Below are positions 51,192-60,672 of a stretch of 64,000 bases of DNA, in pieces; positions within the stretch are counted from its first letter, which is position 1; each line of letters begins with the position of its first letter. Position numbers and translations under genes: made by a program. This DNA is from Sebaldella sp. S0638. Lineage in GTDB: Bacteria > Fusobacteriota > Fusobacteriia > Fusobacteriales > Leptotrichiaceae. The notes under the pieces are model-generated. The model was not told the origin of the DNA, ran no database searches, and saw only the letters and a program-made list of their open reading frames with translations. The stretch covers positions 1 through 64,000 of the forward strand of contig NZ_JAMZGM010000004.1 in assembly GCF_024158605.1 (NCBI RefSeq), given 5' to 3'.

Positions 51192-52550
51192 ATGGAATAT
51201 AATGAAGAACTCACAAAAGTAAGTAAGATTAACATAGCATATATTGGAGGAGGTTCTCATAACTGGGCCAGAATTTTTATGAATGATATTTCCCAGGATA
51301 ATGATATAAGTGGTGAGGTCAGGCTGTATGACATAGATTTCCAGGCGGCAAAGGCTAATGAAACAATAGGAAATAAGACTTCCGACAGATGGGAATATAA
51401 AGCAGTGGCAAAAATAGAGGAAGCACTTACAGATGCAGACTTCGTATTTATATCAATATTACCAGGAAGTTTTGAAGAGATGAAAATAGATGTTCATATG
51501 CCGGAAAAGTATGGTATATATCAGTCGGTGGGAGATACAGTAGGTATAGGAGGAATATTCAGATCATGGAGAACTGTTCCGATGATAGCTGAAATAGCCG
51601 AAAATGTAAAAAAATACTGTCCGAAAGCATGGGTAGTAAACTTTACCAATCCTATGAGCAATTGTATAAAGACATTATATGAAGTATTTCCTGAAATAAA
51701 AGCTTACGGATGCTGTCATGAAGTATTCGGTACGCAAAAACTTCTGAAAGCCGCACTTGAAGAAAAAACAGGATTAAAAAACGTAGATTTTAGAGAGATA
51801 ATGGTAAATGTAAAAGGAATAAACCATTTTACATGGATAGATAAAGCTTCTTACAAAGGAATTGACCTTCTTCCCATATATACAGACTTCGCGGAAAAAT
51901 ACAAAGAGAGCGGTTTTCAAAAGGGAGAAAAAAACTGGTTTAATGATCACTTTGTTTCAGCGGAAAGAGTAAAATTTGACTTATTTAGAAAATATAACTG
52001 TATAGCAGCCGCAGGAGACCGACATCTTGCAGAATTCGTGCCAAATGACTGGTATCTTCAAGATAATGAAAAGTGGATGTTTAAGATGACACTTGTAGAC
52101 TGGAGAATATCAAACAGAAAAGAATTAATAAAAGAAACAGAAGATCTTTTGAGCGGCAAGAAAGAGTTTGAGAAAAAAGAAGATTCAGGAGAAGATTTTG
52201 TGAGACAGATAAAAGGGATACTGGGACTAAAGGATGCAGTGACAAATATAAATATGCCGAATCACGGACAGGTGGAAAATATAGAAAAAGGAGCAGTAGT
52301 AGAAACAAATGCCTTTTTCACTACAAATTATGTGAGTCCTATAATGGCAGGCAAGGTAGATGATAAAATACTGGAACTGATGAAACCGCATGTTGAAAAT
52401 CAGGGTCTAATAGTAAAAGCCTGTCTGAACAGAGATAAAGAGATGCTTTATAAAGCATTTAGAAATGATCCTCAGGGAGCTTCGCTCAAAGAGGAAGATG
52501 CAAAGACACTGTTTGCTGAAATGCTTGAAGCTTTGGAAAAATTTAACTAG
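51192..52550 (+). CDS. Glycoside hydrolase family 4, probable alpha-galacturonidase
   Basis: This 452-residue protein is set to start at ATG 51192 behind CAGGAGGG. The GH4 NAD-binding opening is INIAYIGGGSHNW. Metal and catalytic segments include VNFTNPMSNC, GCCHEVFGTQ and NVKGINHFTWIDK. GH4 enzymes use NAD+ and Mn2+ in an oxidation-elimination mechanism, and the closest functional groups here are LplD-like alpha-galacturonidases and alpha-glucuronidases. It lacks a signal peptide, so it acts in the cytoplasm on imported oligogalacturonides. Alpha-galactosidase is a less likely alternative. Confidence 0.85.
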   Translation: MEYNEELTKVSKINIAYIGGGSHNWARIFMNDISQDNDISGEVRLYDIDFQAAKANETIGNKTSDRWEYKAVAKIEEALTDADFVFISILPGSFEEMKIDVHMPEKYGIYQSVGDTVGIGGIFRSWRTVPMIAEIAENVKKYCPKAWVVNFTNPMSNCIKTLYEVFPEIKAYGCCHEVFGTQKLLKAALEEKTGLKNVDFREIMVNVKGINHFTWIDKASYKGIDLLPIYTDFAEKYKESGFQKGEKNWFNDHFVSAERVKFDLFRKYNCIAAAGDRHLAEFVPNDWYLQDNEKWMFKMTLVDWRISNRKELIKETEDLLSGKKEFEKKEDSGEDFVRQIKGILGLKDAVTNINMPNHGQVENIEKGAVVETNAFFTTNYVSPIMAGKVDDKILELMKPHVENQGLIVKACLNRDKEMLYKAFRNDPQGASLKEEDAKTLFAEMLEALEKFN

Positions 52551-52951
52551 ATTTTCGGTTTTTGAAAGCAGAATAAGATAAGGTGTCAGGAAAATTTTTC
52601 GGAATTATCACATTTTCTATAAGGGATATCACCCGTTTATATAGAAAAAACTCATATTTCTCAAGTTATAAAGTTTGTAAATACCCAAATTTAAAAATTA
52701 TATTTATTTGAGTATTAATTGCCATATTTCAAAATTTGGGTATTGCAACTTTTTACGGCAGTATGGTTTTTTTAATAAAATTATGTGAAAAATAATATGT
52801 TTATTACTTATAAATTCTGTACATAATTTTATCAATTTAATCCTAAAGCCTCATGTGACAATTATTGGTATATATAAAGGCAAAATGAAATGTCTGAGGT
52901 TATACGGAAATTTTTAGGGAATATATATGAAAAATATAGAAGGAGCTGAAA
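52551..52951. other. Intergenic region GH4 to GH105 with inverted repeats
   Basis: It contains a hairpin at about 52614-52648 (TTCTATA / TATAGAA with inner AGGG / CCCG), a plausible GH4 terminator, and a perfect 13-bp inverted repeat at 52680-52744 (separate entry). A TATATA at about 52870 may belong to the GH105 operon promoter, but I cannot fix a -35 box. Confidence 0.45.
52680..52744. repeat. Perfect 13-bp inverted repeat with 39-base spacer
   Basis: AATACCCAAATTT (52680-52692) and AAATTTGGGTATT (52732-52744) are exact reverse complements. The position upstream of the GH105/ABC operon suggests a looping operator or a large RNA stem. Confidence 0.65.
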
Positions 52952-54040
52952 ATGTTAGAAAATTTTGTTAGGCAGATAATGGAAGATTTCAGTTTTTATA
53001 AAGAAAGCTGGAATTATGAAGACGGCTGCATATATACAGGAATTATGGATATGTATAATGCAACCGGTGATGAAAAGTATTATGATTTTGTTTTCGGAAA
53101 TATAGAAAAATGGATTGGTGCAGACGGGAAAATAAAAAATTACGAAATTTCCGAATATAATATTGATAATTTGAATTCAGGAAAGGTACTGTTTCCTATA
53201 TATGAAAAGACAAAAGAGGGGAGATATGAAACTGCAATAAAAGAGCTTTATGAACAGGTAAAAACACATCCGAGAACGCTTGAGCAGAATTTCTGGCATA
53301 AAAATATATATCCTAATCAGGTGTGGCTGGACGGGCTGTATATGGCACTGCCGTTTTATCTGGAATATGAGAATATTTTTGATAACAGAAAGAATTACGA
53401 CGATATATACAATCAGATATTAAATGTGGAGAAACACATGAAAGATGATAAAACAGGTCTTTACTATCATGGATATGACGAATCAAAAAAAGAAAGATGG
53501 TCAGACGAAAAAACAGGTCTTTCACAAAATTTCTGGTCAAGAGCAATGGGCTGGTATGTAATGGCGCTGGTAGATGTACTTGAAATAACTGATGATAAAT
53601 ATGAAAAAAAAGAAAAGGTAAAGGAGGTATTCAAAAAAGCTGTAGATGCACTTTTGAACTTTCAGGATAAAGAAAACGGAATGTGGTATCAGGTAATAAA
53701 CAAGGGCGATAATCCTAAAAATTATGCAGAAACTTCAGGGACGCTGATGATAGCTTATTCTATACTCAAAGGGTGTCGTCTGGGTATCTTGGACAAGGCA
53801 TATGAAGAATCTGGAAGCAGAGCGTTTAACGGAACTGTAAAAAAATATCTTTCGGAAAAAGACGGGAAAATAACTCTGGGAGGCATATGCGGAGTAGCAG
53901 GACTGGGAAATACGCCTTACAGAGACGGAAGTGAGGAATATTATTATTCTGAGAGACTTATATCAAATGATGCCAAAGGAACAGGACCGTTTCTTATGGC
54001 TTACAGCGAAATAATTCAGAATCAGGGAAAAACAAAATAA
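52952..54040 (+). CDS. Unsaturated rhamnogalacturonyl/uronyl hydrolase (GH88/GH105)
   Basis: This 362-residue alpha/alpha-barrel protein is of the YteR/YesR type. Catalytic-region segments are NQVWLDGLYMALPFYLEY (with the key Asp) and NFWSRAMGWYVMALVDVLE. Later AETSGTLMIAYSILKGCR and GICGVAGLG match. It removes the unsaturated uronic acid end left by lyases by hydrating the double bond. There is no signal peptide, so it acts in the cytoplasm. It leads the ABC-transporter operon. The unsaturated product would go to KduI and KduD. No pectate lyase is present in the window. Confidence 0.88.
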   Translation: MLENFVRQIMEDFSFYKESWNYEDGCIYTGIMDMYNATGDEKYYDFVFGNIEKWIGADGKIKNYEISEYNIDNLNSGKVLFPIYEKTKEGRYETAIKELYEQVKTHPRTLEQNFWHKNIYPNQVWLDGLYMALPFYLEYENIFDNRKNYDDIYNQILNVEKHMKDDKTGLYYHGYDESKKERWSDEKTGLSQNFWSRAMGWYVMALVDVLEITDDKYEKKEKVKEVFKKAVDALLNFQDKENGMWYQVINKGDNPKNYAETSGTLMIAYSILKGCRLGILDKAYEESGSRAFNGTVKKYLSEKDGKITLGGICGVAGLGNTPYRDGSEEYYYSERLISNDAKGTGPFLMAYSEIIQNQGKTK

Positions 54041-54089
54041 ATTGTAACCTAAAAAATAAATCTAAGAAAATAAAATTCAGGAGGAAAAT

Positions 54090-55391
54090 ATGAAAAAAAT
54101 ATTTATGTTGTTAATGACATTTTTATTAGTGATAAGCTGCGGCGGAGATAAAAAATCAGGGGGAGACGCAGGAGGAGACGGAAAAGAAATTACACTCCGA
54201 TTTTCATGGTGGGGCGGAGATGAAAGACATGAAAAGACGCTTCAGGTAATAAAACTTTTTGAGGAAAAGAATCCGGGAGTAAAAATTAAGGCTGAATATT
54301 CAGGATGGGCAGGACATTATGAGAAAATAACTACTCAGATGGCCGGAGGAACAGCAGCGGATATTATGCAGGTAAATCATAACTGGCTGGATGCTTTTTC
54401 TAAAGACGGAAACGGATATTACGACTTAAATCAGGCAGCTGATCTGTTACACTTAGATAACTACACAAAAGAAGAACTGGCAAAAACTACAATAGACGGA
54501 AAATTAAATGCTGTTCCCGTGGGAATTACTGCAAAAGAATTTTATTATAATTCTAACACATTTCAAAAAGCCGGACTTGAAATTCCAAAAACTTGGGACG
54601 AGCTTTTTAACGCAGGAAAAGTATTTAAAGAAAAATTAGGGGATGACTATTATCCAATGCAGGCAAATGCAGAGTATGCATTTCAGATGATGCTTTATTA
54701 TCTGGAACAGAAAACAGGAAAACCTTTTATTAACGATCAGAAACAGATCAACTATACAGAAGAAGAACTTGCAGACGGTATGAAGTTTTTTGAGAGACTT
54801 GTAAGCGAGCATGTATTAGTTCCGTTACCTGTGAAATTATCAGCGGGAAATGTACCTTTGAATGAAGATGTAAACTGGATAAAAGGTAAATATGCAGGAG
54901 TTTATGAGTGGGACAGTTCTGTGGAAAAATATCAGGGAACTCTTGAAGAGGGTCAGCAGTTAGTAGTAGGGGAATTTCCTACCCTTAACGGAGCAGCTAA
55001 AGAAAATGCAGCTTTAGTAAAAGTTTCACTGGCTTTTGCAATAAATAAGAAAACAAAAAATCCTGAAATGGCGGCAAAATTCATCGACTTTATGCTTAAT
55101 GACCCGGAAGCAGTGGAAATATTAGGGCTTTCAAGAGGGATACCTTCGAGCAAGGCAGCACAGGATGTGTTAAAAAGCAAAGATATGTTGAAAGGACTTT
55201 CATATGAAGGATACTTAAAAATGCAGGCAAGTCAGGGATTCGGACTTTCTACACTTGTAGAGCACAGCAAATTTAAGGAACTTTATAATTCTACATTTGA
55301 AGAATTAGGATATGGAAAAATAACTGCAGAACAGGCAGCAAAAAGATTATTAACTGACGGAAATGATATATTGGCCAGCATAACAAGATAG
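54090..55391 (+). CDS. ABC sugar-binding lipoprotein (CUT1 family)
   Basis: This 433-residue protein has a lipoprotein signal: MKKIFMLLMTFLLVISCGG, with the lipobox cysteine at residue 17. The mature protein is a solute-binding fold (ITLRFSWWGGDERHEKTLQVIKLFEEKNP, then MAGGTAADIMQVNHNWLDAF; late AAKFIDFMLNDPEAVEILG). It captures oligosaccharides, here probably oligogalacturonides, for the permeases encoded next. A 14-bp hairpin in the following gap may let it be made in excess over the permeases. Confidence 0.9.
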   Translation: MKKIFMLLMTFLLVISCGGDKKSGGDAGGDGKEITLRFSWWGGDERHEKTLQVIKLFEEKNPGVKIKAEYSGWAGHYEKITTQMAGGTAADIMQVNHNWLDAFSKDGNGYYDLNQAADLLHLDNYTKEELAKTTIDGKLNAVPVGITAKEFYYNSNTFQKAGLEIPKTWDELFNAGKVFKEKLGDDYYPMQANAEYAFQMMLYYLEQKTGKPFINDQKQINYTEEELADGMKFFERLVSEHVLVPLPVKLSAGNVPLNEDVNWIKGKYAGVYEWDSSVEKYQGTLEEGQQLVVGEFPTLNGAAKENAALVKVSLAFAINKKTKNPEMAAKFIDFMLNDPEAVEILGLSRGIPSSKAAQDVLKSKDMLKGLSYEGYLKMQASQGFGLSTLVEHSKFKELYNSTFEELGYGKITAEQAAKRLLTDGNDILASITR

Positions 55392-55402
55392 AATGGCAGA
55401 AG

Positions 55403-55440
55403 TATACAGGAAAGTCTGTAACTCAAGACTTTCCTGTATA
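55403..55440 (+). repeat. Intercistronic hairpin after the binding-protein gene
   Basis: TATACAGGAAAGTC / GACTTTCCTGTATA is a perfect 14-bp stem with a ten-base loop. A run of A, not T, follows. It is a likely 3-prime mRNA stabiliser or partial terminator. Confidence 0.75.
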
Positions 55441-55478
55441 AAAAATTAATAAAGCTATATAAAGAGAGGTGAAATAAG

Positions 55479-56360
55479 ATGAAACTAACCAAAAAACAGA
55501 TGGGAATGATCTACCTGACACCTTGGATTATCGGTATTTTGGTATTTAAGCTGGTTCCGTTTGTATCGACGCTGGTCTTGAGTTTTGCAGATTACGACCT
55601 TATAACTGCGCCAAGATTTATTGGGTTTCAAAATTATATAAAGATTTTTACACAGGATAAAAAGTTTCTTGCATCATTAATTGTTACATTTAAGTATGTG
55701 TTTTTAACAGTTCCTATAAAACTTGCTTTTGCGCTATTTATAGCATATATACTGAATTTTAAGCTAAAAGGGGTAAACTTTTTCAGAACAGCTTATTATA
55801 TTCCTTCTATACTGGGAGGAAATGTAGCTATTGCGGTTTTATGGAGATTTTTATTTGCAGATACGGGGTTAATGAATGTTTTGACAACAAAAATAGGACT
55901 TGGGACTATAAGCTGGCTTGGTGATCCGTCAACGGCACTGTTTACACTTACATTACTGAGAGTGTGGCAGTTTGGTTCTGCAATGGTTATATTTCTTGCG
56001 GCACTGAAAAATATACCGGAAACGCTTTATGAAGCTGCACAGATAGACGGGGCATCAAAAATGAAAATGTTCTTTAGTATAACAATACCGCTTTTGACAC
56101 CAGTAATATTCTTTAACTTTATTATGCAGCTGGTACAGGCATTCCAGGAATTTAACGGGCCTTACATTATTACAAACGGCGGACCGCTGAATTCGACATA
56201 CCTGTATTCACTGCTTATATATGACAATTCATTCAAATACTTCAGTATGGGTTATGGAAGTGCGCTTTCATGGATATTATTCGTAATTATTCTTATATTT
56301 ACTGCACTTACATTTAAGACTTCAAAACACTGGGTGTATTATTCAGACGGGGAGGCATAA
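55479..56360 (+). CDS. ABC sugar permease, MalF/LplB type
   Basis: This 293-residue protein has six predicted transmembrane segments and the EAA loop (LYEAAQIDGASKMKMFFSITIPLLTP, about residues 185-210) that contacts the ATPase. With the next gene it forms the inner-membrane channel for the binding protein upstream. The only CUT1 ATPase in the window is MsmK at 47648. Start ATG 55479 follows AGAGAGGTGAAAT, and the stop is one base before the next start. Confidence 0.9.
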   Translation: MKLTKKQMGMIYLTPWIIGILVFKLVPFVSTLVLSFADYDLITAPRFIGFQNYIKIFTQDKKFLASLIVTFKYVFLTVPIKLAFALFIAYILNFKLKGVNFFRTAYYIPSILGGNVAIAVLWRFLFADTGLMNVLTTKIGLGTISWLGDPSTALFTLTLLRVWQFGSAMVIFLAALKNIPETLYEAAQIDGASKMKMFFSITIPLLTPVIFFNFIMQLVQAFQEFNGPYIITNGGPLNSTYLYSLLIYDNSFKYFSMGYGSALSWILFVIILIFTALTFKTSKHWVYYSDGEA

Positions 56361-56361
56361 C

Positions 56362-57267
56362 ATGAATGAAAATATCGTTATAGATAAAGATGTAATGGAA
56401 ATGAACGAAAAAAGACTGAAAAAAATGAAAATGAAAAACAGCATAAATTCGGCTCTAAGATATTTTGTCCTTATAATAGTAGGATTTATAATGCTTTATC
56501 CTCTTTTATGGATGATTGGTTCATCTTTTAAGACCAATGCGGAAATTTTCAGTTCTGTAGGTTTTATTCCAAAATCTTTTAACTTTGATAACTATGCAAA
56601 AGGATGGGCGACTTCGACAGAATATAGTTTTACCACATATTTTATAAATACTTTTAAGATACTTGTTCCAAAAGTTTTCTTTACTATAATTTCCACTGTT
56701 ATTACAGCATATGCATTCGCAAGGTTCAAAATTCCCGGAAAAAAAATACTTTTCGGAATATTAATAGGAACATTGCTTCTGCCTGAAATAGTAGTAAGAA
56801 TACCTCAGTATCTGATATATAAACAGTTTGGCTGGCTGGATACTTATCTGCCTCTGATAGTACCTTCGGCATTTGGGGTGGATGCATTCTTCGTATTTAT
56901 GCTTGTGCAGTTTTTCAGAGGAATACCTAAAGATCTGGAAGAAGCAGCGGAGATAGACGGATGTAATACTTTTCAGACTTTGATTTATGTGTTGGTTCCT
57001 GTTTTGAAACCGGCAATAATATCAGTGGCATTATTTCAGTTTATGTGGACAATGAATGATTTTATGAGTCCTTTGATATATCTGTCCAGTGTAGAAAAAT
57101 ATCCTGTTTCCATAGCACTGAAAATATCAATGGATGCAAGTGCCGCAGTGGAATGGAATAAAATTCTTGCAATGTCTGTAATTGTATTGCTGCCTTCGCT
57201 AATAATCTTCTTCTTTGCGCAAAAATACTTTGTTGACGGTGTATCTTCAAGCGGACTGAAAGAATAA
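56362..57267 (+). CDS. ABC sugar permease, MalG/LplC type
   Basis: This 301-residue protein has six predicted transmembrane segments and the EAA motif LEEAAEIDGCNTFQTLIYVLVPVLKP near residue 192. The C terminus YFVDGVSSSGLKE is typical of MalG-like subunits (the final GLK(E/G) motif). It is the partner of the preceding permease and nearly contiguous with it. The GH28 gene follows after 14 bases, so uptake and depolymerisation are cotranscribed. Confidence 0.91.
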   Translation: MNENIVIDKDVMEMNEKRLKKMKMKNSINSALRYFVLIIVGFIMLYPLLWMIGSSFKTNAEIFSSVGFIPKSFNFDNYAKGWATSTEYSFTTYFINTFKILVPKVFFTIISTVITAYAFARFKIPGKKILFGILIGTLLLPEIVVRIPQYLIYKQFGWLDTYLPLIVPSAFGVDAFFVFMLVQFFRGIPKDLEEAAEIDGCNTFQTLIYVLVPVLKPAIISVALFQFMWTMNDFMSPLIYLSSVEKYPVSIALKISMDASAAVEWNKILAMSVIVLLPSLIIFFFAQKYFVDGVSSSGLKE

Positions 57268-57281
57268 GAAAGGAAGATAAA

Positions 57282-58820
57282 ATGGAAATAAAGCTGCTTT
57301 GTAAAACAGCAAAAACAATTACATTTCAGATAGTAAATGAAAAATGCTTTTATTCTGAAGAAAACACAGAAGTGTATGTAAACGGAAAGAAAGAATTTAT
57401 AACTTTGAAGAATATAAATACAGTTTATAATCTTACACCTGATAAAGATTATACTGTTTATGTGAAAAATTCTGACGGTGAAAGTAACAAACTGGAAGTA
57501 AAAACAGAATTTGCGGCTTTTATTCTGGATATCAGAGAGTTTGGAGCTGTAGGAGACGGAAAAACATTAAATACTTTTGCCATTCAGACAGCAATACATT
57601 CTGCGCCTGATAATTCCGTAATAGAGATTCCCGAAGGGGATTATCTCACAGGGCCTGTTCTGCTGAAAAGCAATATAACTATTAATCTTGCCAAAAATGC
57701 AAGACTTACAGCGCTGAGAGACAGGGAAATGTATCCTATACTTCCCGCAAGTATTAACAGACCGGATAAAACTTTTTATCTGGGATCTTGGGAAGGAGAG
57801 CCGGCAGGTTGTTTTGCCAGTCTTTTTACAGGGGTAAGCGTAAGTAATATAAATATAACAGGTGAAGGAACTATTAACGGAAATGCAGATTATGAAACAT
57901 GGTGGAAAAATGCAAAAATAAAGAGAATATCGTGGCGTCCGAGAACCATATTTCTTACAGACTGCAATAATATAAATGTGGTGGGGGTAAATATAGAAAA
58001 TTCTCCTTCATGGACAGTACATCCGGTATTCTCATCCGATCTGGGATTTTTTGATCTGAGAATAAAAAATCCCAAAGATTCTCCGAATACAGACGGGATT
58101 GATCCTGAATCATGCAGAAATGTCACTATAGCAGGAGTGAAATTTTCTGTGGGGGATGACTGTATAGCAATAAAGTCAGGGAAAGGGAAGATAGGGAGGG
58201 ATATAGGAATTCCTTCGGAAAATATAAATATTGATAATTGTCACATGGAGTTTGGACATGGCGGTGTAGTCATAGGAAGCGAGATGTCCGGCGGAATAAA
58301 AAACGTAAATATAAGAAACTGTCTCTTTGAAAATACGGACAGGGGTCTGAGGATAAAGACCCGAAGGGGAAGAGGCGGTGTAATAGACGGGATTCATGCC
58401 CAAAATATAGTAATGGATAAAGTTCTGACTCCTTTTGTAATAAATGAGTTTTATTACTGCGACAGTGACGGAAAAGCAGAGTATGTATGGAGTAAGGAAA
58501 AAAAAGAAGTAACAGAAGAAACACCAGTTATAAAAAATATTACTTTTAAAAATATGGTATGTAAGAATTCGGAAGTGTGTGCAGGATTTATGTACGGACT
58601 TCCCGAAAGTAAAATAGAGAGGGTTATGTTAGAGAATCTAACTATAGATTTTGCCGGTGATCCTAAAAAAGATATTCCGGCAATGATGGATTTTATTGAT
58701 CCGCAAAGTAGAGGGGGATTTTATTTCAATAATATAAAAGGACTTGAAATAAAAAACCTGATTGTGGAAAATGCAGAGGGTGAAGAAATAATCAGGAATA
58801 ATGTGGAAGAGTGCTTTTAG
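57282..58820 (+). CDS. Cytoplasmic polygalacturonase (GH28)
   Basis: This 512-residue protein has an N-terminal beta domain (about 1-80, ending in DYTVYVKNSDGESNKLEVKT), probably fibronectin-III-like. The right-handed beta-helix begins at IREFGAVGDGKTLNT. The four GH28 motifs are present: NTDGIDPES, GDDCIAIKSG, GHGGVVIGSE and RIKTRRGRGG. No signal peptide is visible (MEIKLLCKTAKTITF), so it should act in the cytoplasm, most likely as an exo-polygalacturonase on imported short oligomers. It follows the permeases by 14 bases. Confidence 0.9.
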   Translation: MEIKLLCKTAKTITFQIVNEKCFYSEENTEVYVNGKKEFITLKNINTVYNLTPDKDYTVYVKNSDGESNKLEVKTEFAAFILDIREFGAVGDGKTLNTFAIQTAIHSAPDNSVIEIPEGDYLTGPVLLKSNITINLAKNARLTALRDREMYPILPASINRPDKTFYLGSWEGEPAGCFASLFTGVSVSNINITGEGTINGNADYETWWKNAKIKRISWRPRTIFLTDCNNINVVGVNIENSPSWTVHPVFSSDLGFFDLRIKNPKDSPNTDGIDPESCRNVTIAGVKFSVGDDCIAIKSGKGKIGRDIGIPSENINIDNCHMEFGHGGVVIGSEMSGGIKNVNIRNCLFENTDRGLRIKTRRGRGGVIDGIHAQNIVMDKVLTPFVINEFYYCDSDGKAEYVWSKEKKEVTEETPVIKNITFKNMVCKNSEVCAGFMYGLPESKIERVMLENLTIDFAGDPKKDIPAMMDFIDPQSRGGFYFNNIKGLEIKNLIVENAEGEEIIRNNVEECF

Positions 58821-58862
58821 AAGGTAAAATTTTGTTATGAAATTGGAGAGGAGAGAGTTTTT

Positions 58863-60272
58863 TTGGAAAGAACCAGAAGATATCCCGAAAAAATAATTCA
58901 GTTTGGAGAAGGAAATTTTTTAAGATGTTTTGTTGATTGGCAGATAGACATATTAAATGAAAAAACTGATTTTAATTCAGGTGTTACAATTATAAGACCT
59001 ATTGATTATGACAGTGTTCCGCTGCTTGATACACAGGACGGTCTGTATACTGCTGTTATACGCGGAATAAATGAAAACGGAGAGGCAGTGAAGGATTACA
59101 GGCTTGTTCAGTCAGTAAACAGAGAAATTCCTGTTTATAAGGAGTTTGATAAATATCTGAAACTTGCTGAAAATCCTGAAATAAGATGGATTATATCAAA
59201 TACTACCGAAGCCGGGATTGTATTTGACGAAAATGATAAATATGATGACAGACCGCAGAGTACGTTTCCGGGAAAACTTACAAGACTTCTGCATGAAAGA
59301 TATAAGTTTTTCAGCGGAAGTAAAGACAGCGGATTTATAATATTACCGTGTGAACTGATAGACTATAATGGTGAAATTCTTAAAGAAACTGTGATGAAGT
59401 ATGCAGATATCTGGGGATTGGACAGCGGATTTAAGGAATGGCTCACAGAAGCAAATACATGGTGTTCTACACTGGTTGACAGAATAGTAACAGGTTATCC
59501 TTTTTCCGAAAAGGACGAACTGGAAAAAGAACTGGGATATAAAGATAATTTTATTACAACAGGGGAATATTTTTATCTGTTTGTAATACAGGGGCCAAAA
59601 TGGCTTGAAAAAGAATTGAAGCTGGATAAAGTCCCTATGAATATAAAAATAGTGGATGATATAAAACCATATAAATTAAGAAAAGTAGGGATACTGAACG
59701 GTGCTCATACTTTGATGGTGCCTGTAGCTTATTTATACGGCCTTGATACAGTAAAAGACAGTATAGAGGACCCTGTTATAGGCAAATATGTAAAAGAGGC
59801 CATATTCGACGAAATAATCCCTGTACTCGATATGGAAGAAAAAGACCTTGTGGAATTTGCCGATTCTGTGATAGACAGATTTAGAAATCCCTATATAAAA
59901 CATATGCTGATGTCAATAGCATTGAATTCCATGAGTAAATACAAGTCGAGAATTCTTCCTCAGCTGCGGGAATATTATGAAAAGTATAATAAATTACCTG
60001 AAAAACTGGTATTTTCACTGGCGGCACTGATAAGATTCTATAAAGGTGTCAGAGGCGGAGAGAAAATTGAACTTAAAGATGATGCATATATCTTAGAATT
60101 TTACAGTGAGTTATGGAAGGGTGACAATCACAATTATACTAGTATGGTAGAAAAGGTACTTAAGCTTGAAAAACTATGGGATGAAGACCTTACAAAAATA
60201 AATGGTTTATTAAAATTGACATCTGAATATCTTAATAAAATAGATAATGAAGGCATAAAAAAATCATTGTAA
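58863..60272 (+). CDS. uxaB: Tagaturonate reductase (altronate oxidoreductase)
   Basis: This 469-residue protein of the mannitol dehydrogenase / UxaB family starts at TTG 58863 behind GGAGAGGAGAG. Segments include IIQFGEGNFLRCFVDWQID (NAD binding), WIISNTTEAGIVF and the catalytic-region KLRKVGILNGAHTLMVPVAYL. It reduces D-tagaturonate to D-altronate with NADH, between UxaC and UxaA. It is the last gene of the GH105-ABC operon. Confidence 0.94.
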   Translation: MERTRRYPEKIIQFGEGNFLRCFVDWQIDILNEKTDFNSGVTIIRPIDYDSVPLLDTQDGLYTAVIRGINENGEAVKDYRLVQSVNREIPVYKEFDKYLKLAENPEIRWIISNTTEAGIVFDENDKYDDRPQSTFPGKLTRLLHERYKFFSGSKDSGFIILPCELIDYNGEILKETVMKYADIWGLDSGFKEWLTEANTWCSTLVDRIVTGYPFSEKDELEKELGYKDNFITTGEYFYLFVIQGPKWLEKELKLDKVPMNIKIVDDIKPYKLRKVGILNGAHTLMVPVAYLYGLDTVKDSIEDPVIGKYVKEAIFDEIIPVLDMEEKDLVEFADSVIDRFRNPYIKHMLMSIALNSMSKYKSRILPQLREYYEKYNKLPEKLVFSLAALIRFYKGVRGGEKIELKDDAYILEFYSELWKGDNHNYTSMVEKVLKLEKLWDEDLTKINGLLKLTSEYLNKIDNEGIKKSL

Positions 60273-60296
60273 ATAGTAAAAAAACAATAACAACTA

Positions 60297-60324
60297 TTTA
60301 CAAATGGAAAAAACGAGGTATAAA
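60297..60324 (+). promoter_or_regulatory. Promoter of porin gene 1
   Basis: TTTACA (60297-60302) and TATAAA (60319-60324) with a 16-base spacer ending AAAAAACGAGG. The core matches the second porin and GH4 promoters. Confidence 0.72.
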
Positions 60325-60460
60325 GTATTAATCTTATAATTTCAATATTTTTATACCTTGTAGGTTTTCATAAAAATAGATTGAATAATTAATCAAATGA
60401 ACTGGAGTTTAATATTTTATTGGTTGGAACAAATTTTTGTTAAATATTGTGAGAAAATGT

Positions 60461-60499
60461 AAAAAATCGGTTTTTTACATATGGAAGTATCGATTTTTT
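60461..60499 (+). terminator. Terminator or attenuator ahead of porin 1
   Basis: AAAAAATCG / CGATTTTTT encloses a 21-base loop. It could end the uxaB operon or attenuate the porin leader that starts near 60331. Confidence 0.65.
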
Positions 60500-60672
60500 G
60501 TAATTAATTTTTATAATATTAATGATTGTTTTTAAATTATTTTTATATTTTATTATTTATAAAAATAAAATTTGAAAATTATAATATTTTAGTTTTTAAT
60601 ATTTAAAATTTATTGTTTTTGGAATGTTGGATTTTAAATATTTATATAAAAAAATATTTTTTGGAGGTTGTG

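Larger units (their letters stand above)
60273..60672. other. Leader region of the first porin gene
   Basis: It contains a promoter (60297-60324), a hairpin with T tract (60461-60499) between that promoter and the porin, and the strongly AT-rich rest. No reading frame is convincing; the frame upstream of ATG 60673 opens at 60613 without a ribosome-binding site. Confidence 0.55.
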
